From NCBI GenBank assembly GCA_963930645.1, contig OZ005651.1, positions 326,873,527-326,937,526 on the forward strand: DNA of 64,000 nt, in the 5' to 3' direction. This document shows, piece after piece, positions 60,124-64,000 of this stretch. Position numbers and translations under genes: made by a program. This DNA comes from Salticus scenicus (Eukaryota; Arthropoda; Arachnida; Araneae; Salticidae). The notes under the pieces are model-generated. The model searched no databases, was not told the DNA's origin, and saw nothing but the letters and a program-made list of their open reading frames with translations. Numbering within the stretch: the first letter of the stretch is position 1; each line of letters opens with the position of its first letter.

Positions 60124-61047
60124 TTGGCATTATATATATTCTGTATGATTTGGGAAAACATCTCTTTATTAAAGCGATTTTTCACGCACATATATCCTAT
60201 GCCATTAGATGATAAGCAAAAATTACCTTTTGGGATATGATTGAAGATATTTGGAGATGAATAAAAAATTTTAGGGTTGGAAAAATCAATTGTATCATAG
60301 AGTTAAAAAGACTAGTCACTGAAATTTGACTGTTTTTTTAAGATTTTACAAATTGCACAGCGAAATTATAAATGAAGTTATTGATCAAAACAACTAAATC
60401 TCATTCATTTAAAAGTGGAGATTTTAATACAGAAAGACTCCTAAAGAGACAAAAGTCAAGAAAAATCTTTTTTCAGTGTTTCTTGAACATATTTATAGAA
60501 ATCAGTTACTGCATTAAATGTAATTGCTGCAAGCTTCAGTGATCACATTATCCATAGAACATCTTTTTTTTTTCTTTGCATATAATCGTTCATTTAATTT
60601 TAATCACCCATAAAATGTACCTTTGGCAGCTCGATGTGATAGCTCGACCAAAAAGCTTCACACAAAGTAAAACAATATCTCTCTATAATGCTACCCGATC
60701 CCCATGAAAAATGTGCATAATAATATTCGGTTCACCAAACATTATGCCAATCTATATATCAATTTCTTCTCCTTCGAGAAGTAGAGTTTTTTAATGTTAA
60801 CTGTTGGAAATTTAACATAGGGTAATTAATTTCAAAAAATGAACTTTCGTATGAGCTAATATATTGTTAAACGTTTTTACACATTTTCTTATTAACCCCT
60901 TAACTGGCCCGGGCGTATATACACATCTTTAAAATATACTATCTTTTGTATTTTACTGCTACCAGCGAAGCTACTGACATGATTTGTCAATGCAATAAAA
61001 TAACCTTGAACGTGATCTCGACAGATTTTTCGAAAGATACATTAATT
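60124..61047. other. Intergenic DNA
   Basis: AT-rich, no gene seen. 60896-60915 reads TTAACCCCTTAACTGGCCCG, possibly a lone piggyBac-like end. Confidence 0.45.
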
Positions 61048-62290
61048 GCCGAAACGTCAGTGGAGGCCCTCTGTTGAGACTCAAAACGGTTTTGGGCTGT
61101 GTCTGTCTGTCTGTCTGTTTGTTTGTCTGTCGCGCGATAGCGGCCGCAAAAATAGCGCTATTAACTTGAAATTTGGTACACGTGTTCATGAGCCCCACGA
61201 AATCAGCTGTATAGTTTTTGGTAAGTACTTCATTTGTAGTTCGTATACAGGGACACGCCAAAGTTTTTCTTATCATTACGGCCTATGGGAGGAATTTGTA
61301 TGTATCGCGATAGCGGCCACAAAAATCACGCTATTGACTTGCAATTTGGTACACGTGTTCATGTGCCCCACGAAATCAGCTGTATAGTTTTGGATGTGTA
61401 TTCCATTCGTGTACAGGGACACGCCAAAGTTTTTCTTATCATTACGGCCTATGGGAGGAATTTGTATGTTCCGTGATAGCAGCCACAAAAATCACGCTTT
61501 CGACTTGCAATTTGGTACACATGTTCATAAGCCCAACGGAATCAGCTGTATAGTTTTAGGTGTGTATTCCATTTGTAGTTCGTGTACAGGGACACGCCAA
61601 AGATTTTCTATCATTACGGCCTATGGGAAGAATCTGTATGTACCGCGATAGCCGCCGCAAAAATCAAGCTATTGACTTCAATTTTTGCCGAAACGTCAGT
61701 GGAGGCCCTCTGTTGAGACTCAAAAGGATTTTGGGTTCCGTCGGTCCGTCCGTCTGTCTGTCTGTCTGTCTGTCTGTCGTGCGATAGCGGCCGTAAAAAC
61801 CACGCTATTGACTTGAAACTTTGTACACATGTTCATGATCCCCACGAAATTAGCTGTATAGTTTTGGGTGAGCATTCCATTTGCAGTTCGTGTACAGGGA
61901 CACGCCAAAGTTTTTTTTATCATTACGGCCTATGGGAAAAATTTGTATGTACCGCGATAGCGGCCCCAAAAATAACGCTATAGACTTGCAATTTGGTACA
62001 CATATTCACGAGCCCAACGGAATTAGCTGTATAGTGTTAGGTGTGTATTCCCTTTGTTATTCGTGTACAGGGACACGCCAAAATTTTTCTTATCCTTACG
62101 GCCTATGGGAAGAATTTGTATGTACCGCAATAGCGGCCGCAAAAATCCTTCGATTGACTTGCAAATTGGCGCACACATTCCAGCTTTCCATATAAGTAGC
62201 TGTATAATTTTCATTGCTATATTTTTTATAAACTGTGTACAGGGACACGCCAAAATTCTTAACATTACGGAGTATGGGGTGAATTTCGTT
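61048..62290. repeat. Tandem array of about 170-bp units with leader
   Basis: The word GCTGTATAGTTTT or a variant recurs at about 61207, 61378, 61546, 61852, 62025 and 62199. Each unit contains GCGATAGCGGCC, CGCTATTGACTTG, GTACAGGGACACGCCAAA and ATTACGGCCTATGGGA. A leader (GCCGAAACGTCAGTGGAGGC ... (CTGT)n) occurs at 61048 and again at 61687, making a super-unit of about 639 bp. Long overlapping frames on both strands are by-products of the repetition. Confidence 0.9.
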
Positions 62291-63080
62291 TAAACGCATT
62301 TTAATATCATTACTTTGCAATGAAGAAAATGAAACTAGAGTACGTGAGTAAGATGCTTAAACTTATGTTGCTTGAAGGAAATATGTGCTCTTAAGCTTTC
62401 TAATTAATGTACAGGACCTTACAAAAGTGTTCTGACAATGTCACTTAGTCATTCAAACGATGTTAAATTTGGAACAATTATTAATTTTAAACGCAAAATA
62501 AGCTGAATAGTTTTTACTGGTGTATACAATGTTTATGGTTCGTTTACAAAGACACACGAAAGAATTTCGTAACATTAAGAGCCTATGGACGAATTTTTAA
62601 TTTAAGCGCGCACTTTAATGCGTTTATGTTGAATTGAAATTAATAAAGTTAACATACATTATAAAGATGCTTAAAAACATGTTTACTCTAAAAAAAGGTT
62701 ATGTATAGACTAAATAATTTATGGGACCACACAAAATAATTCCGAGTATGTACTGTAATCATCCAAATGATGTCAAATTAGTTTGAAAGATTAATGAGTC
62801 ATAATTAATTAGATTTATTCTTATTATTGGCGTTTATAATGACTGTGGTTACTTTTCCGGGATACATAAAGGAATTTTGTACTTTTATGGTGTATAGTCG
62901 GTATTTCTTAAAAGTTTATATTAACATGGTTACACCCCATCAAATATAATGAAATTTTAATAGAATTTTAAAAGCCTGTTTTCATGTTGAAAATTGTGGG
63001 CATAGAATTGATAATTAGTTTAAAGGTTACGCAAAATATTTCCGATATGCTATGTAATTTTTTTTGCATGAAATTCGGTA
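62260..63080. repeat. Degenerate tandem repeat, about 308-bp period
   Basis: Blocks like GGACC-ACA-AAA...TTC-GA..ATGT and CATTCAAACGATGTTAAATT recur near 62414, 62722 and 63026; AAACGCATTTTAAT and CGCACTTTAATGCG also repeat. It adjoins and partly shares words with the 170-bp array (GACACACGAAAG, AGCCTATGGACGAATTT). Confidence 0.6.
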
Positions 63081-63133
63081 TTTATGAATTTCCGGGAAAT
63101 AATACAAGACCGTCGTTTAATAAGAATGCATAT

Positions 63134-63762
63134 TGTTGCGTACTTGGGGGTTTATAAGTTGTCCGAGAATGAAAGGCGAAACTTGCAAAAATTCAGTGAT
63201 TTATTCACAGAAAGTTCCAGAAGAATACAGGTCTATAAACCAAATATCAGCTTCAATTCAACCAGTAAACATAGCTTAAACAACAGCCGTTAACAGCAAA
63301 ACAACAGTACAAACTGTTTAGCAATAACACATAAAGGAAGTCTCATTCAAAGAGGCTCAAAGCAAAGCAAGCATTTGACGAAACCGACACAGATCTGAGA
63401 TTGGAAGCCTTGGCTAAAAAAATGCTCCTTTTATACTATTCTATCGAACACAGACTGTTCTGGAAAATTATCGTATCTCATCAGCCAATGAGATTAGAGC
63501 TTCCATATTTGGTATATCCCTAAAAAGGATTTTCTCGCCAATGTCGCCAAAAAAATCGCCAAGGAGGGAAACTGTCGCAAAATTCGGCGCCAAATCCATT
63601 TCTTTCCTTATTGGAGCTTTTCAATTCGTTTTTAAAGGAAAATTAGGCTATTTTAACGCTAAAACGACTAGAAATGCACAAAATTAGCATTTTATCGACT
63701 TACTAAGCCTCTTTGAAAAAATTTATACAAAAATAAATGCAATTATTTACAATTCCGTAACA
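63134..63762 (-). mobile_element. Solo-LTR-like element, minus strand
   Basis: On the minus strand it runs TGTTACGGAATTG ... GTACGCAACA, 629 bp, and matches the LTR at 9513-10532 without its MITEs. The five-base flanks do not match and neither a primer-binding site nor a polypurine tract adjoins it. Confidence 0.65.
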
Positions 63763-64000
63763 CTTTATATGATATACAAATAGGTATAGAAAGAGAGATA
63801 CAGCGGGGGGTTGAGGGGGGCGGCAGCGCCCCTCAGGAATGTATCTGATTATGGTAATAAGTCGATCGAATCAATATATACTATTATATAATAAGAAAGA
63901 AATAAAAATGACCTATTGAAAAATGTCTGATGCAAATAGGACGTTGATGCTCCTGATCTGCAGATCCACTAGTTTCAGAGTTGAAAGTGAGCTGTGGTAC
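63763..64000. other. Window end
   Basis: A G/C-rich stretch at 63803-63838 (CGGGGGGTTGAGGGGGGCGG and onwards) stands out in AT-rich DNA; nothing else is recognised. Confidence 0.4.

Noticed and set aside
61048..62290. CRISPR-like regular repetition
   Set aside because: Units are about 170 bp with no short repeat/unique spacer structure, in a eukaryotic genome.
61046..62320. Many overlapping frames of 60-113 codons on both strands
   Set aside because: All derive from the tandem repeat units; frames exist on both strands because the unit length and sequence repeat.

Overview
This window comes from an animal nuclear genome, most probably an arthropod and plausibly a chelicerate such as a spider. 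It is very AT-rich, full of long A/T homopolymers, microsatellites and small DNA transposons, and its only convincing host gene is split by kilobase-sized introns. The arachnid suggestion rests mainly on a non-LTR retrotransposon tail at 49.0-49.4 kb that resembles elements I associate with spiders. That is an inference, not a proof.

The host gene lies on the + strand from 22,495 to 45,343. Five exons (22495-22724, 26623-26705, 30908-31042, 33927-34288, 45119-45343) join in frame to give 344 residues and a stop. They encode most of a Cys-loop ligand-gated chloride channel subunit of the GluCl/glycine/GABA-A superfamily: part of the extracellular domain, the 13-residue Cys-loop, M1-M3 with the anion-selectivity motif PAR, a short cytoplasmic loop, M4 and the C-terminus. 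The signal peptide and first exons are missing; one weak upstream exon candidate is at about 19.5 kb.

Layout. 1-7.4 kb: extremely AT-rich sequence bracketed by a direct repeat of about 100 bp (first 82 bases identical). 7.4-22.4 kb: intergenic or 5' intronic DNA with a mariner fragment, a TGTTACG...CAACA LTR carrying two palindromic MITEs, a dead Tc3-like transposase, tRNA-related SINEs and a piggyBac-type MITE. 22.5-45.3 kb: the channel gene, whose introns hold mariner remnants, a three-unit tandem repeat, repeated palindromic MITEs and a 1.14-kb near-perfect inverted repeat. 45.3-54.9 kb: the 3' flank with foldback elements, a hAT-type MITE with a perfect 8-bp target duplication and the retrotransposon remnant. 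55.0-57.5 kb: a nest of transposons inside transposons. 57.5-64 kb: diverged dispersed repeats, more MITEs, two adjacent tandem arrays (about 170 bp and about 308 bp periods) and a second LTR.

There is no operon, CRISPR array, complete tRNA/rRNA gene or other protein gene that I can support. The points most worth pursuing are the unusual residue combination in the channel, the intronic hairpin-forming repeat, the duplicated exon-like segment at 1 and 7.3 kb, and the stacked transposon nest. All identities were judged by eye; no alignment or database search was run.
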